Positions 16,799 to 24,465 of a stretch of 64,000 nucleotides of DNA are shown here, piece after piece. The position numbers were made by a program, and so were the translations under genes. The stretch comes from an uncultured Chloroflexota bacterium (lineage in GTDB: Bacteria > Chloroflexota > Anaerolineae > Aggregatilineales > Phototrophicaceae): the NCBI GenBank assembly GCA_937974245.1, contig CALJKV010000106.1:62001-126000 (forward strand), given 5' to 3'. The notes under the pieces were generated by a model. It did not search any database and was not told where the DNA came from. It worked only from the letters and a program-made list of their open reading frames with translations. The number at the start of each line of letters is the position of its first letter. Positions within the stretch are counted from its first letter, which is position 1.

Positions 16799-16804
16799 AT
16801 TATA
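16799..16804 (-). promoter_or_regulatory. Possible -10 box of mrp
   Basis: TATAAT on the minus strand, about 40 bases before the mrp start; no convincing -35. It supports separate transcription of mrp. Confidence 0.4.
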
Positions 16805-16849
16805 GCGCAGATAAGAGAAATTATGCAGGGCTTTTAGTCACATTTCGGT

Positions 16850-17332
16850 TTATGAGGTCCAGTTATTCATCACCTGGCGGAGGATGGCGAACTCGCCGAT
16901 ATGGTAGGCATTGTGATCGGCTACCAACAGGATTTCCCGCAGAATGGTATGGCCGTCATAACCATGCGGAATCGGTGTGTACAGGTCTGTCGCCGGATTT
17001 GTGACCAGTTCGATAAGTGTCTGTAAGTTATCCCGAAATGCCTGGAGTGTATTATTCCATGCTATGGCATCGGCCTGGGCATCGGGAGACGGCCAGTATC
17101 CAACCGGCCACTGTGGGGAGACATGTTTCGGGTTGCGGATGTATTCCAGGATATCCCACTGTGCAATATTCAGGTGTTCCGCCAGGTGCCAGGGAGTATA
17201 GCTGACATTCGGTGGGCGAGTGTTAATGTGTTCCATAGGGAAGTTCGCCAGCGCATCTTCAAACGTCAGGTGAGCGCCTTTGCCTTGTAGCAGAGTAATA
17301 AGATGTACGCGGAGTATCTGGTCAGAAGTCAC
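16850..17332 (-). CDS. DinB-family four-helix protein
   Basis: 160 aa from GTG 17332, chosen because GGAGG lies 8 bases upstream; the GTG at 17341 would sit directly on that site. DinB superfamily helical bundle with the metal-ligand pattern WHLAEHLN near 65-72 and HNAYHIGE near 138-145. Members are metal-dependent, thiol-linked enzymes or proteins of unknown substrate (bacillithiol or mycothiol S-transferases among them). It follows nuoI but is separated from it by a hairpin. A second DinB domain is fused to a HAD domain at 22908-24095. Confidence 0.85.
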   Translation of the reverse strand: MTSDQILRVHLITLLQGKGAHLTFEDALANFPMEHINTRPPNVSYTPWHLAEHLNIAQWDILEYIRNPKHVSPQWPVGYWPSPDAQADAIAWNNTLQAFRDNLQTLIELVTNPATDLYTPIPHGYDGHTILREILLVADHNAYHIGEFAILRQVMNNWTS

Positions 17333-17374
17333 AATCGCCACCTCCCGGGTTTCAAGGCGGATACGCTAATTAAG

Positions 17375-17396
17375 AGGGGCGGTGTTGGCCGCCCCT
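17375..17396 (-). terminator. Hairpin terminator after nuoI
   Basis: Stem AGGGGCGG / CCGCCCCT with a 6-base loop, in the gap between nuoI and the DinB gene. On the minus strand it is followed by CTTAATTAG, a weak U tract, so termination may be partial. Confidence 0.55.
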
Positions 17397-17408
17397 GTTC
17401 ACTGTTTG

Positions 17409-18257
17409 TTATTCCTTGTTGGCTTTCTTCTCGCGAATTTTGGCGAGCATAGCCTGTTTGTCGAATTTGGGTTTCTTGTCCCCACTGGCCGCTGTTGTCT
17501 CCGCTGGTTTATTGGCGGAGGGTGCTGCCTTTTTCGCTGGCATCGCTTGAGGCGCTGCCGGTTCTGGCGCTTTGGTTTCAGCCAGTGGTTCCGGTTTTAG
17601 CCACATATTTTCAATGGTGGGCGCGGTAGTTGGCTGCCCGGCTTTCTTAAGTACTTTCGCGATGTCGTTGTGTTCCCACTGCCCACGACCAACTGCTTCT
17701 TCCAGGGCGGTAGTAGGAGCGATGGTCTTCCAGTAGCTAACTGGCTTAGAGAGCCGCTTCTTGTCATAAATATGCACTGCCGTGCGATCATAACTCGCCA
17801 TTTCATAGTCATGATCCATCTTGATGGCATCAAACGGGCAGAACTCGGCACAGAAACCACAGTTCATACAAATGTCGGTATCAATATAGAACGCATCTGG
17901 TTGTGGAACCGGGCGGCCTGTTTCGGGGTTCGTGCCGCGCACAATCCAGATACACTGTGGCGGGCAGACTTTCGCGCAAATACCGCAGCTTGTACACCAA
18001 TCTTCACCAGGACGTTCCGGGTGGTCGGCATCTTCCACGACCAGGAAGGGAATGAATCGGAAACGCTCTGGGACGGCGATTTTTTCTTCGGGGTACATGA
18101 CGGTATACGCGCCGCCATTTGGCCGCAACCCCTGGCGAACTTCAAAGTTTTCCTGGTGCAGGTATTTGCGCCCGGCGTAGCGAATATCGTCTACGTAGGT
18201 GTTGAAAAAATGTTTGAATGTGACGAACAGGCCTTTAGCGATGCCTTTTCCGTACAT
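17409..18257 (-). CDS. nuoI: NADH-quinone oxidoreductase subunit I with C-terminal extension
   Basis: 282 aa; GAAGGAGC supports the ATG. Two ferredoxin-type [4Fe-4S] motifs, Cys88/91/94/98 and Cys130/133/136/140, would carry clusters N6a and N6b that pass electrons to N2 in NuoB. The family is normally about 150-180 residues. Here about 100 residues are added: an Ala/Pro/Lys-rich linker (about 220-261) and a terminal block 262-282, KPKFDKQAMLAKIR followed by EKKANKE. Nearly the same block ends NuoB in this operon. This is the last gene of iscX-nuoB-nuoCD-nuoI. Confidence 0.95.
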   Translation of the reverse strand: MYGKGIAKGLFVTFKHFFNTYVDDIRYAGRKYLHQENFEVRQGLRPNGGAYTVMYPEEKIAVPERFRFIPFLVVEDADHPERPGEDWCTSCGICAKVCPPQCIWIVRGTNPETGRPVPQPDAFYIDTDICMNCGFCAEFCPFDAIKMDHDYEMASYDRTAVHIYDKKRLSKPVSYWKTIAPTTALEEAVGRGQWEHNDIAKVLKKAGQPTTAPTIENMWLKPEPLAETKAPEPAAPQAMPAKKAAPSANKPAETTAASGDKKPKFDKQAMLAKIREKKANKE

Positions 18258-18352
18258 TTTTGCTCCTTCAGATTGTACGGGGAGAATCAGGCTGCCCCGC
18301 TTGCTATTCCTGAATATGTGCTAGTAAGGGACTTGTGTCAAGCCCCGCGATT

Positions 18353-20209
18353 TTAACGATCTGTTTCACCCAATACGATGTCAATGCTGCCTAGAATGGC
18401 GACAACGTCGGCGACTTTGTGGCCTTTGCACATTTCGCCCAGCGCCGTCAGGTTGATGAAGCTTGGGGCGCGGACGTGATAACGCCAGGGGTTCTGTGGC
18501 CCTTTTTCATCGCCTGCCGAAACGACATAGTAGCCGAGTTCACCTTTCGGGTTTTCGACACGGCCATAGGCCTCACCGAGTGGCACACGCGGCGTGTGTT
18601 GTTTCGGGCCAAAAACATTCTCGCCATGCGTGCGTTCCAGGCGTGGCAGGATTTGCTTGAGGATCCGGATGCTTTCGCGAACCTCGTCCAGGCGGATAAG
18701 GTAACGGTCATAGATGTCACCGTTATAGCGTACCGCAACATCGAAATCGAGTTCAGGGTAGATGCTATAGGGGTCAGCGCGGCGGATATCGTAAGGTACA
18801 CCACTGGCACGCAGAAGCGGCCCGGCGGCACTGTAGGCAATCGCCATTTCGGGTGGTAGATAACCCACACCAACCGTGCGTGTTCTGATAATTTCACTGT
18901 CGGTCAGGAACTGGTCGAGTTCGTCCACCGCACGCGGCAGTCGCTCATTAATCAGTTCCGTCAGGTAATCCATGGTGTTAAAGTCACGCACCATATCGTT
19001 GACCAGGTTCGCCACACTCTTAATGCGTTCGGGAATGTCCTTAAACACGCCACCAAAGCGCATGTAATTGCACATCATCCGGCTGCCAGCAGTGGCTTCA
19101 AAGAAGTCCAGGATGCGTTCACGTTCGGCAATCGCATACAGTGCCGGGGTAAAAAATGCACCCAGATCGTTGAGCAGGAAGCCTATCGCCCATAGGTGAT
19201 TGACGATACGCGTGAGTTCGACCATCAGTACGCGAATAGCTTCAGCGCGATACGTCGGTGGAGTCCAGCGCGCGCCCTGGCTCAATAACTGCTCAACGGC
19301 CAGCGCATAGCCGTGATTATTGCCCATGCTGCTGATGTAGTCCAACCGATCCGTGAAAGGCATGTTATGTAGGAATGTGTTCCGCTCTCCGATTTTCTCG
19401 TGATTTCGGTGCAGATAGCCCATAACTGGTTCGAGCGATTCGATCGTTTCCCCGTTGAGGCTGACGACCATGCGAAATACACCATGAGTGCTGGGGTGAT
19501 GTGGCCCCATGTTGACGATCAGACGATCCGTTTGCAGGTGCTCACTGTTGCCCAGGTTCTGGACGCTAACGCCCAGCCCCATGCCCGAATAGATGGACTC
19601 TTCCGAGACATCAGTCAATGTGCTCAGGTCGAGATCATCGGGGTAAGCGACGTTCTTGCCGTATACGTTTCGTTCTTCAGCCCGGAAGACATGACCACCC
19701 GGCCAGCGGCTGTCAAAAGGCTTATGATCCTGCTCGTAGTAAGCCTCTTTCCAATCTTTACGCAACGGATGGCCGTTGAATCCCTCCCAGAGCAAAATTC
19801 GCTTGAGATTGGGGTGACCTGAGAAGCGAATGCCCATCAGATCCCAGGCTTCGCGTTCCTGGAAATCTGCACCCGGCCACACGTCAATTAATGATGGGAT
19901 TTCGGCGTTATCGCGTAGTGTCTGCGCTTTAAAAACCAGGGCCGGGCCGCCGCTGGTACTGTAAGCGTGGTAGACCATTTCCAGATGATCGCCGATGCCC
20001 AGATAATCCACGCCGGTTGCACTGGAAAGATAGTCAAAGCCCAGTTCATCACGGATAGCGGTGGCGACTTCAACCAGTTTGTTTTTGTCTACAATGATGC
20101 CTTTGTAACCCTCACGGGTGTCGTCCTGAACGGCATCCGGGAATTTTTCTTTGAGTACCGCGATGGCGGCGTTCGTGTCAGTCTGTTCTACGACAGCGTT
20201 ATCAGTCAT
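18353..20209 (-). CDS. nuoCD: NADH-quinone oxidoreductase subunit C/D fusion
   Basis: 618 aa. Residues about 10-175 are NuoC (30-kDa subunit: WPGADFQEREAWDLMGIRFSGHPN, then the RKDW region). Residues about 225-618 are NuoD (49-kDa subunit: HHPSTHGVFRMVVSL, GYLHRNHEKIGE, and a C-terminus ending VVAILGSIDIVLGETDR). It forms part of the quinone-binding site of complex I together with NuoB. C-D fusions also occur in enterobacteria. It starts 6 bases after nuoB, and 95 bases separate it from nuoI. No tail like that of NuoB and NuoI is present. Confidence 0.96.
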   Translation of the reverse strand: MTDNAVVEQTDTNAAIAVLKEKFPDAVQDDTREGYKGIIVDKNKLVEVATAIRDELGFDYLSSATGVDYLGIGDHLEMVYHAYSTSGGPALVFKAQTLRDNAEIPSLIDVWPGADFQEREAWDLMGIRFSGHPNLKRILLWEGFNGHPLRKDWKEAYYEQDHKPFDSRWPGGHVFRAEERNVYGKNVAYPDDLDLSTLTDVSEESIYSGMGLGVSVQNLGNSEHLQTDRLIVNMGPHHPSTHGVFRMVVSLNGETIESLEPVMGYLHRNHEKIGERNTFLHNMPFTDRLDYISSMGNNHGYALAVEQLLSQGARWTPPTYRAEAIRVLMVELTRIVNHLWAIGFLLNDLGAFFTPALYAIAERERILDFFEATAGSRMMCNYMRFGGVFKDIPERIKSVANLVNDMVRDFNTMDYLTELINERLPRAVDELDQFLTDSEIIRTRTVGVGYLPPEMAIAYSAAGPLLRASGVPYDIRRADPYSIYPELDFDVAVRYNGDIYDRYLIRLDEVRESIRILKQILPRLERTHGENVFGPKQHTPRVPLGEAYGRVENPKGELGYYVVSAGDEKGPQNPWRYHVRAPSFINLTALGEMCKGHKVADVVAILGSIDIVLGETDR

Positions 20210-20215
20210 ATTGTA

Positions 20216-21181
20216 CTATCCCTTATTGGCCTTTTTTGCGCGGATTTTCGCCATCATCGCCTCTTTGTCGAACTTCGGCTTTCCACCTTGTTCGGAGGGG
20301 GCAGCTTCGGCAACCGGCGCAGCTTGTGCCGGGGTGGGGGCTTCTCCAGCAGCTTCAGCAGCCGGGGCGTTCTGACCCTGAGCAGCACGTTTGCGGGCGA
20401 GTGCTTCTTCTCGTTTGCGCAAACGCTCGGCTTTAGCGGGATCATCAGTCGCAGCAACCGCCGCTTTGGCCGCCGCGGCTTTAGGCGCCGCTTTTTCAAC
20501 TTTGATTGGCTCAGGAAGGGCACGGACGGCAAAACTCTTGCCTGCTGCTGCCATTTCAGCCTGGCGGCGGATCAAGTCCATCTGGCGCGGATCAATGATG
20601 TCCGGGCCGAGGATAGGTACCGGAGCAGGCTCGGCAGGACCGACACCATACCAGGGTACATCATCCATGTTCGCCAGAGATTGGCCGTCAATCTTCTTTT
20701 GCAGCGCGATCATGCCATAAATGAGCGCCTGCGGGGTGGGGGGACAGCCCGGGACATACACATCTACCGGCAGATATTTATCAATACCGGAAACAACGTT
20801 ATAGCCTTCCTTAAAAGGCCCGCCGCCGCTGGCACAAGCGCCCATCGCCAGGACATATTTTGGCTCAGGCATCTGATTATACAAGCGGACAATCGGCACG
20901 ACCATTTTCTTGGTGACCGTGCCAGAGACGATCATCAGATCGGATTGGCGTGGGCTGGCGCGCATGACTTCCATCCCGAAGCGCGAAAAGTCGTAACGCG
21001 CAGCGGCGGTGGCGATCATTTCAATCGCGCAACAGGCGAGGCCAAACAGCATCGGCCACAAAGACGAACGCCGTGACCAGTTATAGAGCTTACTTAAGCT
21101 GGTGATGGCGACGTTTCCCTGCATATCTGCTGGGACAGGAAATTCGGTATTGTTTAACTCGCGCAAGTCGAGTTCACTCAT
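20216..21181 (-). CDS. nuoB: NADH-quinone oxidoreductase subunit B with C-terminal extension
   Basis: 321 aa from ATG 21181, which overlaps the iscX stop by one base (TGATG); an ATG 24 bases further upstream lies inside iscX and is less likely. The ligands of cluster N2 are present: Cys50-Cys51, Cys116 and Cys146. Ordinary NuoB is about 160-220 residues. Here the conserved part ends near 180, followed by about 140 extra residues: a Pro segment, a charged helix (about 247-268), an Ala/Pro/Glu-rich linker, and a terminal block 301-321, KPKFDKEAMMAKIR followed by AKKANKG, shared with NuoI. The tail may be a docking peptide (inference). Confidence 0.95.
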   Translation of the reverse strand: MSELDLRELNNTEFPVPADMQGNVAITSLSKLYNWSRRSSLWPMLFGLACCAIEMIATAAARYDFSRFGMEVMRASPRQSDLMIVSGTVTKKMVVPIVRLYNQMPEPKYVLAMGACASGGGPFKEGYNVVSGIDKYLPVDVYVPGCPPTPQALIYGMIALQKKIDGQSLANMDDVPWYGVGPAEPAPVPILGPDIIDPRQMDLIRRQAEMAAAGKSFAVRALPEPIKVEKAAPKAAAAKAAVAATDDPAKAERLRKREEALARKRAAQGQNAPAAEAAGEAPTPAQAAPVAEAAPSEQGGKPKFDKEAMMAKIRAKKANKG

Positions 21182-21396
21182 CAGGCATTGACCTCCTCGT
21201 ACCACTCCCGCAAAATTGCATTGAGAATGCCCTCATTAACCAGCGCCGGGTCGTCAGCGAAGTTGGGGAGTGAGACAATCAATTGGCATAACTGTTCCAG
21301 ACCAATAGTCTCTACATCAGTAGCGGCGTAGTGCTCCATCAAGCTCAGGACAATCTCGTAAGATGTGTCCCAGTACAGGCCGGGTGTAGTTTGCAT
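21181..21396 (-). CDS. iscX: IscX-like Fe-S assembly protein
   Basis: 71 aa. It matches the IscX (YfhJ) pattern: an early LYWDTSYEIVLSLMEHY, an L-x-x-L-x-x-F-x-DDP centre (LPNFADDP), an N-x-x-IL-x-AIL-x-x-W ending (NEGILNAILREWYEE), and an overall acidic character. IscX binds the cysteine desulfurase IscS and iron and modulates cluster assembly. Here it is the first gene of the complex I Q-module operon rather than of an isc operon, translationally coupled to nuoB, suggesting a link to cluster loading of NuoB and NuoI. The family call is from pattern only. Confidence 0.78.
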   Translation of the reverse strand: MQTTPGLYWDTSYEIVLSLMEHYAATDVETIGLEQLCQLIVSLPNFADDPALVNEGILNAILREWYEEVNA

Positions 21397-21484
21397 ACCA
21401 GATTAGCTTACCGCAGATTCAGGTAAATTACGACAAAATTGGTCAGGACTTTGGAGGATATAAAATCCAGTTTAACGGTTGCCA

Positions 21485-21513
21485 AGTATAAGATGTGGCG
21501 AATCGTTTGTCAA
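21485..21513 (-). promoter_or_regulatory. Near-consensus sigma-70 promoter of the iscX-nuoB-nuoCD-nuoI operon
   Basis: The minus strand reads TTGACA (21513-21508), a 17-base spacer, then TATACT (21490-21485). This is the best -35/-10 pair in the window. The expected start near 21478 leaves a leader of about 80 bases before iscX. Confidence 0.8.
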
Positions 21514-21586
21514 GAAATGCACAAGTGAATTTTAAAGGTTGAGACCACTGCTTAAAGGGAAAACGGCCACTGGATGGGCAGTTCGC

Positions 21587-22783
21587 TTATTTTTGCCGAA
21601 TCTCTGCAATCGGCAGGGCAAATGAGAAGGTGCTGCCTTTGCCCTCCTGCGATTTGACCTCAATTCGGGTATTGTGCCGCTCCATGATATAACGGACGAT
21701 TGCCAGTCCGACACCGATACCGCCGCGCTGCCGGGTGGAAGTGGCATCTATCTGGTAGAACGAGTCGAAGATTTGCCCAACCTTGTTCTTGGGGATGCCA
21801 ATCCCGTTGTCCGTTACCGAAAAGTGAATCTGAGCATCGGCCTTGTGTACAGAGATAATCACGGGGCCGTCACTGAATTTCAGTGCGTTATCAAGTAGCA
21901 TTTGCAGCGCAATAGCTAACCCCTGCTTATAGGCCTGAACAGGAGGGAGGCTCTTCGGCAAGTCAATCCGTATACGTTCCGTGTCGTCTTTGTGTTCCCA
22001 ACTGCGGCGCAGGTTGCGAATCGCGTAGTCAATTGATTCACGTATCAGCACCGGGCCGAGGTGCTGCGAATCCATATTCAGGCTTTCAGCCAGGCGGACA
22101 ATATTATTGATGACTGCTTCCAACCGCGTGACCGCCACCTGTGCATACTGCAGCAACAGCTCCGTATTTCCCGCGTTTTCGCCTAGCAGTGCGACCGATG
22201 ATTTGACCTGGAGCAGGGGGGTCTTTAGCTCATGCGAGACAGTGCTGACAATGGCATCCTTGAGCAGATTGATTTCCGAGACGACACGCTGACTACGAGC
22301 CAGAGTTTCGTTCAGCTGTGCATTTTCGGTTTCAAGCTCGTGGTTTCGCTGCGAGAGTGTTCGGTTCTGGGTATGCAGGTTCAAAATGGTCTGAATCTGC
22401 ATTTCCAGAAGCTGATAAGGGTGAACCGGTAGAATCATGTCCACGCTTCCGGTGTTAAGGTCTTCGGTAAGTGCGTTGGTGAGGCCAATCAGTAGAAGGG
22501 TAGGCTGTGCCTTTCGGAGCAGTTCCGCCGATACGCTTATCATACTGTTCTGATTGTCCAGTGCCATAATGACGACATCTGGGATTCCCGCCTGTGTCAA
22601 TACAGGCACGGTATCTGGCTGCAAGGTGGCGCTTGTGACATGGTAAGTCTGGCTAAGGTGCGTGACTACCTGTTGAAACCAGTTCGGGCAGTTGGGGGGG
22701 GCCAGACTTAAAATGTGTGGCAACGTGCCATTTTTATGAGCCATTAAACCCATTCTCAACTCGGTACGATTAAAGTTAGACAC
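21587..22783 (-). CDS. Sensor histidine kinase with degenerate receiver-like N-terminus
   Basis: 398 aa from GTG 22783 (ATGs at codons 11 and 14 are alternatives). Residues about 20-135 look like a receiver fold: PDVVIMALDN occupies the strand that normally ends in the phosphoacceptor Asp (here Ala), and ILPVHPYQLLEMQI replaces the usual Lys-Pro. A coiled coil (about 140-170) leads to the HisKA helix with His184 (STVSHELKTPL), then HATPase_c with N box QMLLDNALKF, G1 DNGIGIP and G2 GGIGVGLAIV. It is a soluble kinase with an intact catalytic core and a probably non-phosphorylatable input domain. No cognate regulator is adjacent. Confidence 0.92.
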   Translation of the reverse strand: MSNFNRTELRMGLMAHKNGTLPHILSLAPPNCPNWFQQVVTHLSQTYHVTSATLQPDTVPVLTQAGIPDVVIMALDNQNSMISVSAELLRKAQPTLLLIGLTNALTEDLNTGSVDMILPVHPYQLLEMQIQTILNLHTQNRTLSQRNHELETENAQLNETLARSQRVVSEINLLKDAIVSTVSHELKTPLLQVKSSVALLGENAGNTELLLQYAQVAVTRLEAVINNIVRLAESLNMDSQHLGPVLIRESIDYAIRNLRRSWEHKDDTERIRIDLPKSLPPVQAYKQGLAIALQMLLDNALKFSDGPVIISVHKADAQIHFSVTDNGIGIPKNKVGQIFDSFYQIDATSTRQRGGIGVGLAIVRYIMERHNTRIEVKSQEGKGSTFSFALPIAEIRQK

Positions 22784-22907
22784 GGGTGAATTCAGTCAAA
22801 TGCCAAACTTTTTGAATGAACGAGTGTCTTGATTTCTGCTGGATGGTGAACTGATAATATCCTTTTCCATTGTAGCGCATCGCCGGAAAAATAGTTACGA
22901 AAGTTTG

Positions 22908-24095
22908 TTATTCGCAACGTCCGAGTGTCTGGCAAAGTTGGTTGATATGCAGTCGATCATGCTGTGCGGTGAAGTGTGCCATTTCCAGCAGAGTCGTCGG
23001 TCCAAAAATGCTGTGACGTGCCGGGCGTTGCCAGTCTGCCTGTTGTAAATTTCTAACAAAGTCAAGCGTCTTTTGACGTTCCTGGGCGAAGCGTATTGCC
23101 GCCTGCCAGCCATTGGGGGCGCAGGTCTGGGCTTGATGAGGGCCAGGTGGCGACTGCGGGGATGCCAGGAAGGGGTTTTGTTGTTGGACAATCTGCTCCA
23201 AGCGCGGACGCTGTACCGTGGTTTCACTTTCCAACAAATGGCAAATCACTTGTATGGGGGACCATTCTTCCGGGTCAGGATGCTGCTCCCAGAAGTGTGG
23301 TTTTACATCAGTCAGCATCCCGAATAATGCGCTGACATTGCCCGTAAGTTCGGGGATGATCATTGAGGAGGTGATGGCCGGCGGAATGACCGTATCCAAC
23401 CAGTTTTCCTGGGTAATCTCACGGTAGAAATCGTCTAGCGTGCCGCCTGGAATATTGCTCTGAGATGATTCCGCTGTGATGTGAAATACACTGAGACCGG
23501 CCTGCTGTGCCGGAGCAATATCGTTACTCGGATTATCACCCACCATGATAGCTTCATCCGGCTCAATGCCCACACGGGCAACGATTTCCGCATAATAGGC
23601 AGCATGGCTCTTGGTGAAATGCATGTTTTCGCTGTGTGTGACCAGGGCATAGCTTTCCGGGGTATCTGGCAGCCCCGCCCACGCTAACCGCTGGTAGACG
23701 GCTGTGGCGGGATAAAGTGGGTTGGTGGCGATAACCAGCGCACAGTTATGCCTTTTCAGGGTTGCCAGCAGGTCATGGGCAGCGGATACGGGTTGCGTGC
23801 AGGAACGGAGTTGAGGGAAAACCTCGTGATAAAATTCCTCAAAAGCAGTCTGTATTTCCCCAATGCTGCGCTCGGTACTCTGGTTGATGACATCCAGCGC
23901 AACCTCGTCATTGGTCTGCCGCATATCCCGCTCCCCATTCATGGCATGGAGTGTCTTGAGCAGTACCCGTGAAAGCGGTTTCCCCCAGCGCTGGGTGAAG
24001 AAGCGGTCAATCTGCCCCAGGTATGCGATGACAAATGTCGAATCGGGATTGATGAGCAGGGTATCATCCAGATCGAGCAGAACGGCTTTAATCAT
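22908..24095 (-). CDS. HAD-family hydrolase fused to a DinB-like domain
   Basis: 395 aa from ATG 24095, which has GGAGG 9 bases upstream; an ATG at 24104 directly abuts that site. Residues 1 to about 225 form a HAD phosphatase: motif I DLDDT (8-12), motif II with ATNP, and the motif III/IV region MVGDNPSNDI. Residues about 250-395 form a DinB-type bundle (QVICHLLESE ... HFTAQHDRLHINQL) with His at the expected ligand positions. The two domains are normally separate. The fusion suggests a two-step reaction on one metabolite or thiol conjugate, with substrate unknown. It overlaps the upstream Cys-rich gene by 8 bases. Confidence 0.85.
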   Translation of the reverse strand: MIKAVLLDLDDTLLINPDSTFVIAYLGQIDRFFTQRWGKPLSRVLLKTLHAMNGERDMRQTNDEVALDVINQSTERSIGEIQTAFEEFYHEVFPQLRSCTQPVSAAHDLLATLKRHNCALVIATNPLYPATAVYQRLAWAGLPDTPESYALVTHSENMHFTKSHAAYYAEIVARVGIEPDEAIMVGDNPSNDIAPAQQAGLSVFHITAESSQSNIPGGTLDDFYREITQENWLDTVIPPAITSSMIIPELTGNVSALFGMLTDVKPHFWEQHPDPEEWSPIQVICHLLESETTVQRPRLEQIVQQQNPFLASPQSPPGPHQAQTCAPNGWQAAIRFAQERQKTLDFVRNLQQADWQRPARHSIFGPTTLLEMAHFTAQHDRLHINQLCQTLGRCE

Positions 24096-24447
24096 CGTCT
24101 GCATCCTCCAGAGCGCGGCGAAAAATATCTAATCCGGGGCGTTCGGCATTACATTGCGGGCAGCCGACGTACGGATCCACTATGACCGTTTGATGCTTCA
24201 GGCAGGTGGCCGTGACCTCGTTCCGTCTGCCAAAGCCGAGCAGCCCAGCTTTAATGGTCAGTGTCAGCTCCAGATTAGGGCTGGCGTTAGCGTTCAGGAT
24301 GTCCGGTACGGGACAGCGGGCGCAGTCTTCAGGGCGCCATCGGGCAGAATCGGGATTCTCTTTGTTCAGGCGACACTCCTGGATGTTATGGCCTCGGTGG
24401 AAATCCTGATAGTAGTGACGGCATTCTTTCCCAGCGGGAGTACGCAT
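24088..24447 (-). CDS. Small Cys-rich (zinc-ribbon-like) protein, unknown function
   Basis: 119 aa. It contains two Cys clusters: an N-terminal one with C9, C24 and CARC (41-44), and a C-terminal one with CLKH and CPQC, so it probably binds zinc or an Fe-S cluster. The middle (LELTLTIKAGLLGFGRRNEVTATC) is beta-rich. I do not recognise the family. It is coupled by overlap to the HAD-DinB gene and follows dinG by 18 bases, so it probably shares their transcript. Confidence 0.7.
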   Translation of the reverse strand: MRTPAGKECRHYYQDFHRGHNIQECRLNKENPDSARWRPEDCARCPVPDILNANASPNLELTLTIKAGLLGFGRRNEVTATCLKHQTVIVDPYVGCPQCNAERPGLDIFRRALEDADDD

Positions 24448-24465
24448 AAGCAGTCTCCGGTTGCA

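Noticed and set aside
19967..21076. Long plus-strand open frame opposite nuoB and the start of nuoCD
   Set aside because: It is antisense to clearly conserved Fe-S subunit genes, has skewed composition (Phe/Arg/His-rich) and no ribosome-binding site or recognisable domain.
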